Shown here: positions 7,013 to 15,030 of the stretch, piece by piece
How the letters are laid out: each line of letters opens with the position of its first letter
Numbering within the stretch: position 1 is the first letter of the stretch
Assembly: GCF_009650095.1 (NCBI RefSeq)
Contig: NZ_CP045915.1
Location: 3,348,001-3,412,000 of the forward strand
Direction of reading: 5' to 3'
DNA length: 64,000 bases
Origin: Gracilibacillus salitolerans
Lineage (GTDB): Bacteria; Bacillota; Bacilli; Bacillales; Amphibacillaceae
Translations under genes and position numbers: made by a program
The notes under the pieces: generated by a model
The model's input: only the letters and a program-made list of their open reading frames with translations
The model's database searches: none
What the model was told of the DNA's origin: nothing

Positions 7013-7474
7013 ATGAGTAAATTAGAAGAAATTTGGATGACAGTTAGTGTTGGTGTTCTCGTTATCTTTATGGTAATTGTCGGATACCAAACCTATGCCT
7101 TGGGGATGGGGCCACCAAGTCATAAAGAAACGATCGATCCGCAAAAAGTGGAACAAACCGCTCCATTTGATAACCCTGGCCTAATTGACCTCGGTGACAA
7201 CAAATACGAACTTGTTATGACGCTAGAAGCGTTTGCCTTTAACCCAGGAAATGTCGAAGTGCCGGTTGGAGCAGAGGTCGAATTTACCATGACCTCAAAA
7301 GATGTATCACATGGTGTTCAAATTCCAGGAACAAATGTAAATGCGATGGTATTACCTGGTCATATTCAAAAAATTACACATACATTTGATGAACCTGGTG
7401 AGTATCTCATTTTGTGTAATGAATATTGCGGTACTGGACATCAAGCAATGTTTACTACGATTACAGTGAAATAA
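7013..7474 (+). CDS. CuA-binding subunit II of ba3-like oxidase / CuA-type NOR
   Basis: A 153-residue subunit. ATG 7013 follows GAGGAGGGC; an open frame upstream lacks a site. One N-terminal helix (residues 9-30) anchors a cupredoxin domain outside the membrane. The CuA ligands are complete: His100 (VSHGVQ), Cys135, Glu137, Cys139, His143 and Met146 in CNEYCGTGHQAM. Electrons enter here and pass to subunit I, whose gene starts 12 nt downstream. Size and single helix match Thermus ba3 subunit II and the small subunit of Bacillus CuA-NOR. Confidence 0.9.
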   Translation: MSKLEEIWMTVSVGVLVIFMVIVGYQTYALGMGPPSHKETIDPQKVEQTAPFDNPGLIDLGDNKYELVMTLEAFAFNPGNVEVPVGAEVEFTMTSKDVSHGVQIPGTNVNAMVLPGHIQKITHTFDEPGEYLILCNEYCGTGHQAMFTTITVK

Positions 7475-7486
7475 GGAGGGACCAAA

Positions 7487-9166
7487 ATGGAACAGGCAAA
7501 AAATATTGGAATCAGAGAAAATGTAATAAGTAATTTAGGAGTTAACCCTCAGGATGCTAAAATTTCGCTGACTTATTTCACCATTTCATTTGCAACATTA
7601 TTAATTGGTGGTTTATTAGGGTTAATTCAAGGATTAGAACGCGCTGGTCTTTATTCGTTACCCGCAGGATTTAATTATTATCAAGTCTTATCCGCACACG
7701 GACTTTTATTATTGGTAGTTTTTACTGCTACATTTACAATCGGGTATCAACTTGCGAACCTCTCCCATTCTTTTAATGGATTATTACCAAAAGTTCGAAA
7801 AATGATCTGGATTGGTATCGTATTAAAGGTAATTGGTGTTGTACTTGCCGTAACCATGATTGTCTTAGGTGAAGCATCTGTATTATACACTTTCTACCCA
7901 CCATTGGCAGCACACCCAATCTTTTACATTGGGCTAGTTCTACTAGTGTTAGGTATTTGGTCTGTCGCTTTTGGTGTATTTATCAACTATCGTCATTGGC
8001 GAAAAGAAAACCCGGGCAAACCAACACCAATTCTTGCTTTTTTTGCAATGGGTGTGTTTGTACTATGGTTCTTCGCTAGTCTCGGTGTAACCATTGAAGT
8101 ATTTATGATTATCCCTTGGGTATTAGGATGGGTGGAAACAATTAATGTGATGGTAACAAGAACACTATTTTGGTGGTTTGGTCATACCCTTGTTAACATT
8201 TGGTATCTTGTTGCTACTTCTGCATGGTATATTATTGTTCCGAAAATCGTGGGAGGTAAACATTTCAATGAGAAATTAATTCGTTTAGTTGTTATTTTAC
8301 TCGTTGTATTGAACATCCCAGGAGGTTTCCACCATCAAATTATCGATCCTGCTATCTCCATATCCATTAAATTCTTACACGTATTCATGAGCTTGTCGAT
8401 CGCTGTTCCATCATTAATGACTGCTTTTGCCATGTTCTATGTGTTAGAAAAAGCTGGACGAAAAAAAGGTGGAAAAGGATTATTCGGATGGTTTAAGAAG
8501 CTACCATGGGGCGATGTTCGTTTCCTTGCACCAATGATTGCGATGATTGCCTTTATTCCGGGTGGTGCAGGTGGTATTGTCAACACAAGTAATCAAATGA
8601 ACCAAGTCATTCATAATACCATGTGGGTGGTTGGACACTTCCACGTCACCGTTGGGGTATCCGTGGTGCTTACGTTCTTTGGTATTTGTTACTGGTTAAT
8701 TCCACACTTATCCAAGCGTCAATTAACACCGAAAATGAATAAAATTGGTGTGATTCAAACTTGGATTTGGACGATTGGCATGACGATTATGGCTGGTTCC
8801 ATGCATTTAGCTGGCTTAGTCGGAGATCCTCGTCGTACTTCTGATACAACATATGCTGGTCATGAAACAGCATTAAGCTGGTTGCCATATGAGTATGTCT
8901 TCGCAACTGGAGCAACACTACTATTGATAGGTGTCATTATTCAGGTGTATGCCGTGTTTAACATGATGTTCTTTGCTCCAAAAGGCAAAACAGAATACCC
9001 TGTTTCCGAGCCGGAGGATGATCAGCCAAAAGTTCCGATGTGGACAGAACGCTGGGGATTATGGGCCATTGTATTACTTGCTGTCGTAGCAATGGCATAT
9101 GTTATTCCAATTGTAGACATGATTGTTAATGCACCTCCAGGATCTCCACCAATCAAAACTTGGTAA
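7487..9166 (+). CDS. B-family heme-copper subunit I with active-site Tyr replaced by Asn (probable CuA-type NO reductase)
   Basis: A 559-residue, about 13-helix protein clearly related to Thermus ba3 CbaA. Ligands are intact: His71 and His386 (low-spin heme), His384 (high-spin heme), and His233, His282 and His283 (CuB site). As I recall the Thermus protein, most of these carry the same residue numbers there. The helix-6 motif reads GHTLVNIW instead of GHPLVYFW, so the cross-linked Tyr needed for O2 reduction is Asn237, and GHFH is preceded by VV rather than VP. Loss of this Tyr is a mark of NO reductases in the superfamily; Bacillus azotoformans CuA-NOR is the closest functional precedent I know. 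NO reduction is inferred. Confidence 0.85.
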   Translation: MEQAKNIGIRENVISNLGVNPQDAKISLTYFTISFATLLIGGLLGLIQGLERAGLYSLPAGFNYYQVLSAHGLLLLVVFTATFTIGYQLANLSHSFNGLLPKVRKMIWIGIVLKVIGVVLAVTMIVLGEASVLYTFYPPLAAHPIFYIGLVLLVLGIWSVAFGVFINYRHWRKENPGKPTPILAFFAMGVFVLWFFASLGVTIEVFMIIPWVLGWVETINVMVTRTLFWWFGHTLVNIWYLVATSAWYIIVPKIVGGKHFNEKLIRLVVILLVVLNIPGGFHHQIIDPAISISIKFLHVFMSLSIAVPSLMTAFAMFYVLEKAGRKKGGKGLFGWFKKLPWGDVRFLAPMIAMIAFIPGGAGGIVNTSNQMNQVIHNTMWVVGHFHVTVGVSVVLTFFGICYWLIPHLSKRQLTPKMNKIGVIQTWIWTIGMTIMAGSMHLAGLVGDPRRTSDTTYAGHETALSWLPYEYVFATGATLLLIGVIIQVYAVFNMMFFAPKGKTEYPVSEPEDDQPKVPMWTERWGLWAIVLLAVVAMAYVIPIVDMIVNAPPGSPPIKTW

Positions 9167-9227
9167 CTATTTAATGATGAGAGAGGACGGGACGCATCAT
9201 CATTTTCACACTAGTGATATATAAGAT

Positions 9228-9480
9228 ATCCTCTCTTCCTTAGATCATATCAGATTCTCCTCCTTGGATATTACCGTTTATCCAAGGAAGAGGAGAATTT
9301 ATCCAAGGAGCAAGGAGAACTCTTCCTTGGATTAATGTTCCGCTTCCTGGGATTTCTGCTTCCCTTCCTTTGATATCATCATTTATCCAAGGAAGGGAGA
9401 GCTTTTTCCAAGGAGCGAGGTTGGCTCTTCCTTGGATTAATGTTCCGCTTCATTGGATCTATTCGTTTATCCATGGAAGC
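9228..9480. repeat. Intergenic repeat array, 'TATCCAAGGAAG' family (copy 2)
   Basis: The 435-bp gap between subunit I and the SCO gene holds about ten units of TTATCCAAGGA(A/G) and its complement CTTCCTTGGAT, alternating in orientation. They include a near-duplicate block: a TCCAAGGAGC unit followed by CTCTTCCTTGGATTAATGTT occurs twice, about 110 bp apart. No coding frame is evident. Confidence 0.75.
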
Positions 9481-9502
9481 GACATAATCATTCTTTGATC
9501 AA

Positions 9503-9540
9503 ACACAGAAGACATTAAAATGGATGTTCGTGTTTTTGTT
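9503..9540 (+). terminator. Possible terminator after subunit I and repeat array
   Basis: AACACAGAAGACATT, a loop, then GGATGTTCGTGTTTTTG forms an imperfect stem with a short T-run. It resembles the terminator after ctaA. Weak because of mismatches. Confidence 0.4.
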
Positions 9541-9614
9541 ACAAAGCAAATACTTCTGTCTTAGCACTTAATCTACTAGGATCAAATTTATTATAATAAA
9601 AGGTGGTGCTTGGT

Positions 9615-10241
9615 TTGACTAATCATGAAAGGGTTGCATCGGTTGTTGTTATACTTTTTGGTTTCGTTGTTTTCTTTATTGGTACTGATGGCTTTCAAGC
9701 TTTTACAACGGAACAAGCACGCACGAACCAATTAATCAAAGAACAACCTCAAATACCCAATGTACTTCTAGAAGACAGTAAGAGCCGCACCTATACAGTC
9801 GAAGACCTACAACAAGATAAGTATTTATTTATTACTTTTATGTACACGAATTGTGCTACTGTCTGTCCACAATTAGAACGAAACATGCAAGAGGTTTATC
9901 AGCAATTGCCTTCGTCCATAGTCAAAGAAGACATTCAATTTCTAAGTATTAGCTTTGACCCAGAACATGATGATCCAGAAACACTCGAAAAATATCGGAC
10001 TTATTTTGACAGTGATGGGGAAACATGGCGAATGGCACGAATCAATGATCAGCAAGCGTTAGATGATTTACTAAATCAACTAGGTGTAGTCGTAATCCCT
10101 GATGATTATGGTAATTTTCAACACAATACAGCTTTTTATTTCGTTGACAGAGACGGCTATTTAGTCAATGTCATGGATTATACTGAAATTGATCAAGCAG
10201 TGGAACAGATTACATCAGTGATCGGAGGTGATCCAGTATGA
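9615..10241 (+). CDS. SCO1/SenC-family copper chaperone (cluster 1)
   Basis: A 208-residue membrane-anchored thioredoxin-fold protein. The preferred start is TTG 9615, eight nt after GGTGGT; GTG 9603 is an alternative but overlaps that site. An N-terminal helix precedes the domain. Cys80 and Cys84 form the SCO CxxxCP motif (YTNCATVCPQLERN), and the copper-ligand His lies in FQHNTAFYF. FDPEHDDPETLEKYR is the usual family segment. SCO proteins load CuA of subunit II. It overlaps the next gene by 4 nt (ATGA) and has a paralogue at 22863-23486. Confidence 0.9.
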   Translation: MTNHERVASVVVILFGFVVFFIGTDGFQAFTTEQARTNQLIKEQPQIPNVLLEDSKSRTYTVEDLQQDKYLFITFMYTNCATVCPQLERNMQEVYQQLPSSIVKEDIQFLSISFDPEHDDPETLEKYRTYFDSDGETWRMARINDQQALDDLLNQLGVVVIPDDYGNFQHNTAFYFVDRDGYLVNVMDYTEIDQAVEQITSVIGGDPV

Positions 10242-10792
10242 AACAGGAAAAATATAGTCTTATTTTATTTATCTTTTTAATACTTCCTTCTGTTGCCCAT
10301 TTATTAGAGTCGATTATGATCTTTCATATGCACACACAAATGCCCTTATTTGTTTTTGCTGGATTTCTGATGACACCTTTTTTCAAAAAGAAGTTTCCAA
10401 ACTTTTTCATGAAATGGAATCGTTCAGGAATTCCAGGTATCTTGTTAGTTATCTTAGTCTGGTCCTATTGGCAAATTCCACGGGCAATGGATGATGCATT
10501 AACGCATTCCTATGTGGAAATCTTTAAGTTTATCAGTCTACCTTTTTTAGTTGGCATACCGCTACGTGATAGCTGGCAAAAGATCAGGAATAATGGACAA
10601 TTTATTTTTTTGGTCTATTTACTTGCTACGTTGATTGTTACTGGTTTTCTTTACATTTGGGTAGATGAGCAAATTTGTAATAATTATTTAATCATTGAAC
10701 AACAAACTCTTGGTTGGGGTTCCTTAGCGATGGCTGCCTGTTTATTATTATATTTATTTTACCGTCAATTTGAGAGAGATGAAGGAGTTTAG
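10238..10792 (+). CDS. Conserved multi-helix membrane protein, 'orf1' of the NOR/oxidase cluster
   Basis: A 184-residue protein with about five or six helices. It is a paralogue of the protein at 22321-22866, and the two share fixed motifs: LES.M..HM..Q.PL (23-37), KWN..G..G.LL (59-70), PR..DDALT (81-89), FKF.SLP, and Q.CNNYLI.EQQ (145-156). Nothing in it points to an enzyme. The pairing with SCO in both clusters, and the norS-norY-senC-orf1 order I recall from Nitrosomonas, suggest an assembly factor or accessory subunit. Its stop overlaps that of the convergent YdcF-like gene by 2 nt. Confidence 0.75.
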   Translation: MKQEKYSLILFIFLILPSVAHLLESIMIFHMHTQMPLFVFAGFLMTPFFKKKFPNFFMKWNRSGIPGILLVILVWSYWQIPRAMDDALTHSYVEIFKFISLPFLVGIPLRDSWQKIRNNGQFIFLVYLLATLIVTGFLYIWVDEQICNNYLIIEQQTLGWGSLAMAACLLLYLFYRQFERDEGV

Positions 10793-11355
10793 AAAACAAG
10801 GTATTTATAAAAAGCAGGAAATTCGCGAATGGTAGAGTAAATATCTCGCCATTCAAAATACTCTGCATGTGAACTGTATACTTCCTTAAAACCTTGTTGT
10901 TTCATTGCCAACTTGGTCCTAGAAATATGAAAAAATTGCGTTATAACCGTTATATTCTCTGTTGACAAATCATGTTGTTGAGCAATCTCCAGGCTGTTCT
11001 CTGCCGTCATTTCGGTATTATAGCCATTGTTATCGGTTATGATCGATGTTTCAGGCACCCCTTTTTCGATTAAATATTCTTTCATTACCTCTGCTTCATC
11101 ATATCCCTCCATACCAACGCCACCACTGACAATAATGGTGTCTAAAAAGTTATTGATATACAAATTGTGAGCTTTATCAAGACGAGCTTGCAGTCTTTCT
11201 GAAGGTGTGCCGTCTTCATTGACCTTATTACCAAGGACAACACCAAGCTCTGATGGTTCTTTTTCATCGGTTAATCCATCAATGGTGATAACGATCGTAT
11301 GTATGACAAAAAAAGTAAATGTCAGCCCAATTAGTATGATTATAATTTTTTTCAT
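10789..11355 (-). CDS. YdcF/SanA-like DUF218 membrane-anchored protein
   Basis: A 188-residue protein from ATG 11355, with GAAAGGAG upstream. An N-terminal helix (residues 3-24) is followed by a DUF218 domain: LGVVLGNKVNEDGTPSERLQARLD, IIVSGGVG, GVPETSIITDNNGYNTEMTAENS, and VTQFFHISRTKLAMKQQGF. The fold resembles SanA/YdcF proteins linked to envelope functions; the reaction is unknown. It is convergent with, and overlaps by 3 nt, the end of cluster 1. Confidence 0.8.
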   Translation of the reverse strand: MKKIIIILIGLTFTFFVIHTIVITIDGLTDEKEPSELGVVLGNKVNEDGTPSERLQARLDKAHNLYINNFLDTIIVSGGVGMEGYDEAEVMKEYLIEKGVPETSIITDNNGYNTEMTAENSLEIAQQHDLSTENITVITQFFHISRTKLAMKQQGFKEVYSSHAEYFEWRDIYSTIREFPAFYKYLVF

Positions 11356-11463
11356 AGAATACTCCTTTCCCCTTCTTATCATAACCGAAAAAAATCTTTA
11401 AAACTATACCTCCATATAGTAAACTAATTTTCAGAGAATAAGAACACAACAGGGGGATACATC

Positions 11464-12258
11464 ATGTTTATGAAAAAATGGATGATCAGTTTACTTATCG
11501 TGATTACTATACTAGCCGGGTGTGGAACTCCAACAATCGAAGAGGAACAAATTGATGCACCAACAGTAGACAATACTACCGAAGAAACAATGTCTCAGGA
11601 AAACGTGGAACCTGCGGAAGAAGCAGAGCCGGCAGAAACAACTGAAGATGACAATTTCGCCATTGCAACCGTTAATCGTGTAGTTGATGGTGACACGGTC
11701 AATATTGAATTAGATGGTCAGGAAGAAACAGTAAGACTTTTATTAGTCGATACTCCTGAAACGAAGCACCCAAACCTTCCTGTTCAGCCATTCGGTCCAG
11801 AAGCATCTGATTTTGCGGTAGAAAAACTGGCAGGAAAAGAAATTCAAGTCGAATTCGATGGACCAGAACGAGATAACTATGATCGTCTACTTGGCTATAT
11901 TTGGGTGGATGGAGAAAATTTTAATCAACTATTATTAGAAGAAGGTTTAGCACGTTATGCTTATGTCTATGATCCACCTTATACCCATCAAGATGAAATG
12001 AAGCAAGCGGAACAACGAGCACGTGAAGCAGAGATTGGAATCTGGAGTATCGATGGATACGTATCAGAAGATGGATTCAACCATGAAGGAGTCGAAGATG
12101 ATCCTCAAGAAAATCAAGAAGCTGAAAAACCAGATGACGATGTTTATTATGCTAATTGTACAGAAGCACATGAAGCCGGTGTAACTCCTTTGTACGAAGA
12201 TGATCCAGGTTATGGCAGTCATATGGATGGCGATGGTGATGGTGTAGCTTGTGAGTAA
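11464..12258 (+). CDS. Thermonuclease-type lipoprotein with C-terminal Excalibur domain
   Basis: A 264-residue secreted protein. Lipobox LAGC (Cys20) is followed by an acidic Glu/Thr linker. A staphylococcal-nuclease domain spans about residues 72-200: VNRVVDGDTVNIEL, VRLLLVDTPETKHP, FGPEASDFA, and DRLLGYIWVDG with the catalytic Arg region. A C-terminal Excalibur segment ends YGSHMDGDGDGVACE, a Ca2+-binding DxDxDG motif. It would degrade extracellular DNA or RNA at the cell surface. GGGGG lies 8 nt before ATG 11464. Confidence 0.92.
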   Translation: MFMKKWMISLLIVITILAGCGTPTIEEEQIDAPTVDNTTEETMSQENVEPAEEAEPAETTEDDNFAIATVNRVVDGDTVNIELDGQEETVRLLLVDTPETKHPNLPVQPFGPEASDFAVEKLAGKEIQVEFDGPERDNYDRLLGYIWVDGENFNQLLLEEGLARYAYVYDPPYTHQDEMKQAEQRAREAEIGIWSIDGYVSEDGFNHEGVEDDPQENQEAEKPDDDVYYANCTEAHEAGVTPLYEDDPGYGSHMDGDGDGVACE

Positions 12259-12265
12259 TGAAGAA

Positions 12266-12300
12266 AAGCTCGAAAGGTCAGATGATCATTCGGGCTTATT
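12266..12300 (+). terminator. Terminator of the nuclease gene
   Basis: Stem AAGCTCGAA/TTCGGGCTT (one G-U) at 12266-12297, then a short AT-rich tract. Confidence 0.6.
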
Positions 12301-12369
12301 TATATTATGGAATTATTCTTCTGACTATAAGGTCAGTTACTTTCCTTTCTTAATTTTAATATCTCGTGA

Positions 12370-13662
12370 CTACCAAACTGCTTCAATTATTTCGCCTTCT
12401 TCTCCAACACCATAAATATTTTCCACATTTACATCAGCTGAATCTAATAACAAGAAGTAAAAACGTTCATTAGGCGGATATTCTGCAATGGTTGCTTCTA
12501 CCTCCCCTTTATTAGTTTCGACAATAACTTCTTCAATATCCTCATTTAAAATTAAACCATCTATTAGAGGTTTCGAAAAATTAGAATTAGAGTTTCCTAC
12601 ATAAGTTTCACTCCATCCAATTTGATGTGTGTTAGTAATAACGCCTGCTCCTCCCCCGCGATTTTTCCATCCAAACCATGTTTTTTCAACAAACACATTG
12701 CCAAAGGAAACAGAGCTACCTCCTCCTGATTGATAGAAAGCAATCAAACGATCATTATCGATAGATTCAAGATGCACCAACTCGGTTATTGGCAAAATTC
12801 CTTCTGTAAGCTGGGTGATCTCTGCCTCATCGTCCATCACTGCTACACGAATAGGGAATATGAAAAGTGTGGCTACAAGTACTAGTCCTGATATTCCTAG
12901 TTTCCATTTTGGTGTTACATGTACATATCTCATGATTAATATGATTACAATAATAGTTGTGATTACTACTATGATAATAAATGGAGTATTTTCATTCGAT
13001 GTTATCTCATGTTGATAAAGGCCGACTTGATCGTGTAAAAGATCAATCACATGAAAGGCTTCACCTGCATCCTCACCTCCTCTCTGACCTGGTTCTATTG
13101 AGGATACACTATGGTAAATTACCTCATATTCATCACTTTCAACAAACTCTTTTGGAACATAAAAGTTCACATCATTACTTTGACCTTGTTCGATTGTTTC
13201 CCAGTCATTCTGTGTCTTTAAAATTACCGAATTACGGTCCACATACGTATTTTCAAAAGATTCACTCCAATCTTCATCATGATAGGTACGCATTTCTCCT
13301 TCACCACTAAAGTCTTTAATAAAGAGTTCATTTTGTTCTAATTTATATTTACTATTATTTTGAACTCTTACAGTCACTTGATAACCGTCCGCTTGTTCCT
13401 TTTTATGTGTAATTTGAATAGCTATACCTTCTTTTGTCTCATGAATCATTCTATCAGAGGAATGTTGGATTGTTTCAGAAAAAGAACCAATTATTAAGAT
13501 GAAGAGAAGAGCTACAGCTATCATCGAAAATATAACCGATAAAGGCGGCATCCGTTTTTTATTAGAAGCAGTTATCTGTTCATCAATCATTCTTTTGACA
13601 CGCTGACGACTTGAACCTTTCCATGTGATTTTCTGATCAAATTCCGATAACTTTTTATCCAT
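12370..13662 (-). CDS. Membrane anti-sigma-factor-like protein paired with ECF sigma factor
   Basis: A 430-residue protein starting MDKKLSEFDQKITWKGSSRQ, 4 nt after the sigma gene. About 35 cytoplasmic residues precede a helix (39-62). A long extracytoplasmic beta-rich part follows with repeated N-D-W-E type turns, then two more helices (about 225-245 and 255-275) and a second outside domain of about 150 residues. The gene order sigma then membrane protein, and the N-in topology, indicate an anti-sigma or sensor role. It has no recognised zinc anti-sigma motif (HxxxCxxC). Confidence 0.65.
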   Translation of the reverse strand: MDKKLSEFDQKITWKGSSRQRVKRMIDEQITASNKKRMPPLSVIFSMIAVALLFILIIGSFSETIQHSSDRMIHETKEGIAIQITHKKEQADGYQVTVRVQNNSKYKLEQNELFIKDFSGEGEMRTYHDEDWSESFENTYVDRNSVILKTQNDWETIEQGQSNDVNFYVPKEFVESDEYEVIYHSVSSIEPGQRGGEDAGEAFHVIDLLHDQVGLYQHEITSNENTPFIIIVVITTIIVIILIMRYVHVTPKWKLGISGLVLVATLFIFPIRVAVMDDEAEITQLTEGILPITELVHLESIDNDRLIAFYQSGGGSSVSFGNVFVEKTWFGWKNRGGGAGVITNTHQIGWSETYVGNSNSNFSKPLIDGLILNEDIEEVIVETNKGEVEATIAEYPPNERFYFLLLDSADVNVENIYGVGEEGEIIEAVW

Positions 13663-13666
13663 TCAT

Positions 13667-14176
13667 CTATTCCTCCTCGCTTTTCAGTGCTTGTTTAAAT
13701 ACTGGCATAGCTCGATGTAAGGTTATTTTTACTTTATTTTCGGACCAGTTTAATATAGTGCTTGTTTCCTTAATAGAAAAGCCTTTTATTTTTCTTAAAA
13801 TGATTACTTCCCGATGGGCGGGCTTTAACTTCTCTAATGCTTGATATAGCTCCCGTACTTCCTCTTGTATAATTAATTGTTCTTCTGGTAATGCTTTTCG
13901 TTCAACTTGTTGATGAAAAATTGCTTCAAACACTCGCAATGGTTTTCGTTTTCGTAAATAATCAATGGTCACATTATGTGCAATCCGAAATAACCATGTT
14001 CGTACTTGTGCTTTTTTTTGAAAGTTATCCATATGGTGATATGCTTTTATAAATGTTTCTTGCGTTAAGTCTTCCGCTTGCTGATAATCTTTCGATATTA
14101 AGCAAATATACTTAAATATTGCGTCACTATGCACTTGATACCATTCATCTAATATTCTCTTTCTCTCCCAATCCAA
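13667..14176 (-). CDS. ECF-type RNA polymerase sigma factor
   Basis: A 169-residue sigma-70 family protein. Region 2 is seen in YQQAEDLTQETFIKAYHHMDNF and RTWLFRIAHNVTIDYLRKRKP (residues about 32-80). Region 4 is seen in LKPAHREVIILRKIKGFSIKETSTILNWSENKVKITLHRA (residues about 118-157), which binds the -35 element. It sits directly before its likely anti-sigma gene. A GTAAC-N17-CGTCTA element upstream suggests that it activates its own operon. Confidence 0.92.
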   Translation of the reverse strand: MDWERKRILDEWYQVHSDAIFKYICLISKDYQQAEDLTQETFIKAYHHMDNFQKKAQVRTWLFRIAHNVTIDYLRKRKPLRVFEAIFHQQVERKALPEEQLIIQEEVRELYQALEKLKPAHREVIILRKIKGFSIKETSTILNWSENKVKITLHRAMPVFKQALKSEEE

Positions 14177-14208
14177 TCAGAGCACCCCACAGACAAAAAA
14201 TCGATATT

Positions 14209-14237
14209 TAGACGGAATTAAGTTAGTAAAAGTTACG
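14209..14237 (-). promoter_or_regulatory. Candidate ECF autoregulatory promoter
   Basis: On the minus strand GTAAC (14236-14232) is followed by exactly 17 nt and then CGTCTA (14214-14209). GTAAC at -35 with CGTC/CGTA at -10 is the pattern of Bacillus ECF promoters. It lies about 33 bp upstream of the sigma gene. Confidence 0.6.
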
Positions 14238-14244
14238 AAATCAA

Positions 14245-14274
14245 GAAAAAAAGATCGTTCTTTTAGAAACGATC
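14245..14274 (-). terminator. Terminator of the thiamine-precursor operon
   Basis: GATCGTT and AACGATC arms at 14253-14259 and 14268-14274 with eight T on the minus strand. The stop codon of the tatD-like gene is in the loop. Confidence 0.8.
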
Positions 14275-15030
14275 CATTAATCTATAAAATAATTTTGTAT
14301 TCTGTTCCACTTGTTCTTTTACATGTTGCATTGGTAACTGTTTAATTTTTGCTATTTGTTTGATCACTTCTATTATCATATTCGGATGCGTCATCTTCCC
14401 TTGAAATGGCCCTTCAAAAGGCCAAGGTCCATCAGTTTCCGCCATCATTAGTTCCATAGGATAGCTTTCAATCAAATACTGGATCTCTTTTTCATAAACA
14501 CAGTCCGGTGTCACGGAAATCATATAGTTTGCCTCGATCATTCGCTTAATCGTAGCTTTATCTCCTTTAAACCAATGGAAATGGGCACGTTCTACACCAT
14601 GCTTAACTAATAAATCACACACTGTCGCAGCATCATCATATACAGCATGCAATACAATCGGCAAATCATATTGCACAGCTAATGCCATGAACCGCTCTAA
14701 TATGTCGATATAGGCTTGGAGATCAAGACTAGGATCCTCTTTTCTCTTGTAAAAAGGAAGTCCCACTTCCCCAATGGCAACTATCTGCTTATGATTTTCG
14801 TGAATCATAGTTTCGATCTGAATTATTTCTTGATCAGTTGGCAGCGGCTGTTCCGGATGCCAGCCAAATGCCGGAAATACGCTTGGATTTTGCTTAGATA
14901 ATTGCCACACTTTTTTACAACTTTTCAAATCACTAGATACTGCAATCATCCCGTTCACTTCTAACGTATTCATTATCTTTTTTTGCTCATTGGACTGGTA
15001 CCAATCCAAATGAATATGTGCATCAAACAT
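14263..15030 (-). CDS. TatD-family metal-dependent hydrolase in a thiamine operon
   Basis: A 255-residue TIM-barrel hydrolase with the N-terminal HxH metal motif (MFDAHIHLDW), IGEVGLPFY (Glu ligand), LPIVLHAV, HFHWFKGD and MAETDGPWPF near the C-terminus (metal Asp). The family includes DNases and other phosphoesterases or amidohydrolases. It overlaps the thiZ-like ATPase gene by 8 nt and is the last gene of a TPP-riboswitch operon. This suggests a salvage step on a thiamine-derived pyrimidine, which is an inference; a housekeeping TatD role is the alternative. Confidence 0.8.
   Translation of the reverse strand: MFDAHIHLDWYQSNEQKKIMNTLEVNGMIAVSSDLKSCKKVWQLSKQNPSVFPAFGWHPEQPLPTDQEIIQIETMIHENHKQIVAIGEVGLPFYKRKEDPSLDLQAYIDILERFMALAVQYDLPIVLHAVYDDAATVCDLLVKHGVERAHFHWFKGDKATIKRMIEANYMISVTPDCVYEKEIQYLIESYPMELMMAETDGPWPFEGPFQGKMTHPNMIIEVIKQIAKIKQLPMQHVKEQVEQNTKLFYRLMDRF

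Noticed and set aside
6717..9166. Ordinary cytochrome ba3 oxygen reductase
   Set aside because: Asn replaces the cross-linked active-site Tyr, although all metal ligands match; NO reductase fits better. Oxidase activity is not fully excluded.
9228..9480. TATCCAAGGAAG array as a CRISPR or tRNA-like structure
   Set aside because: Units are short, in mixed orientation and with irregular gaps; no tRNA-like cloverleaf or cas genes.
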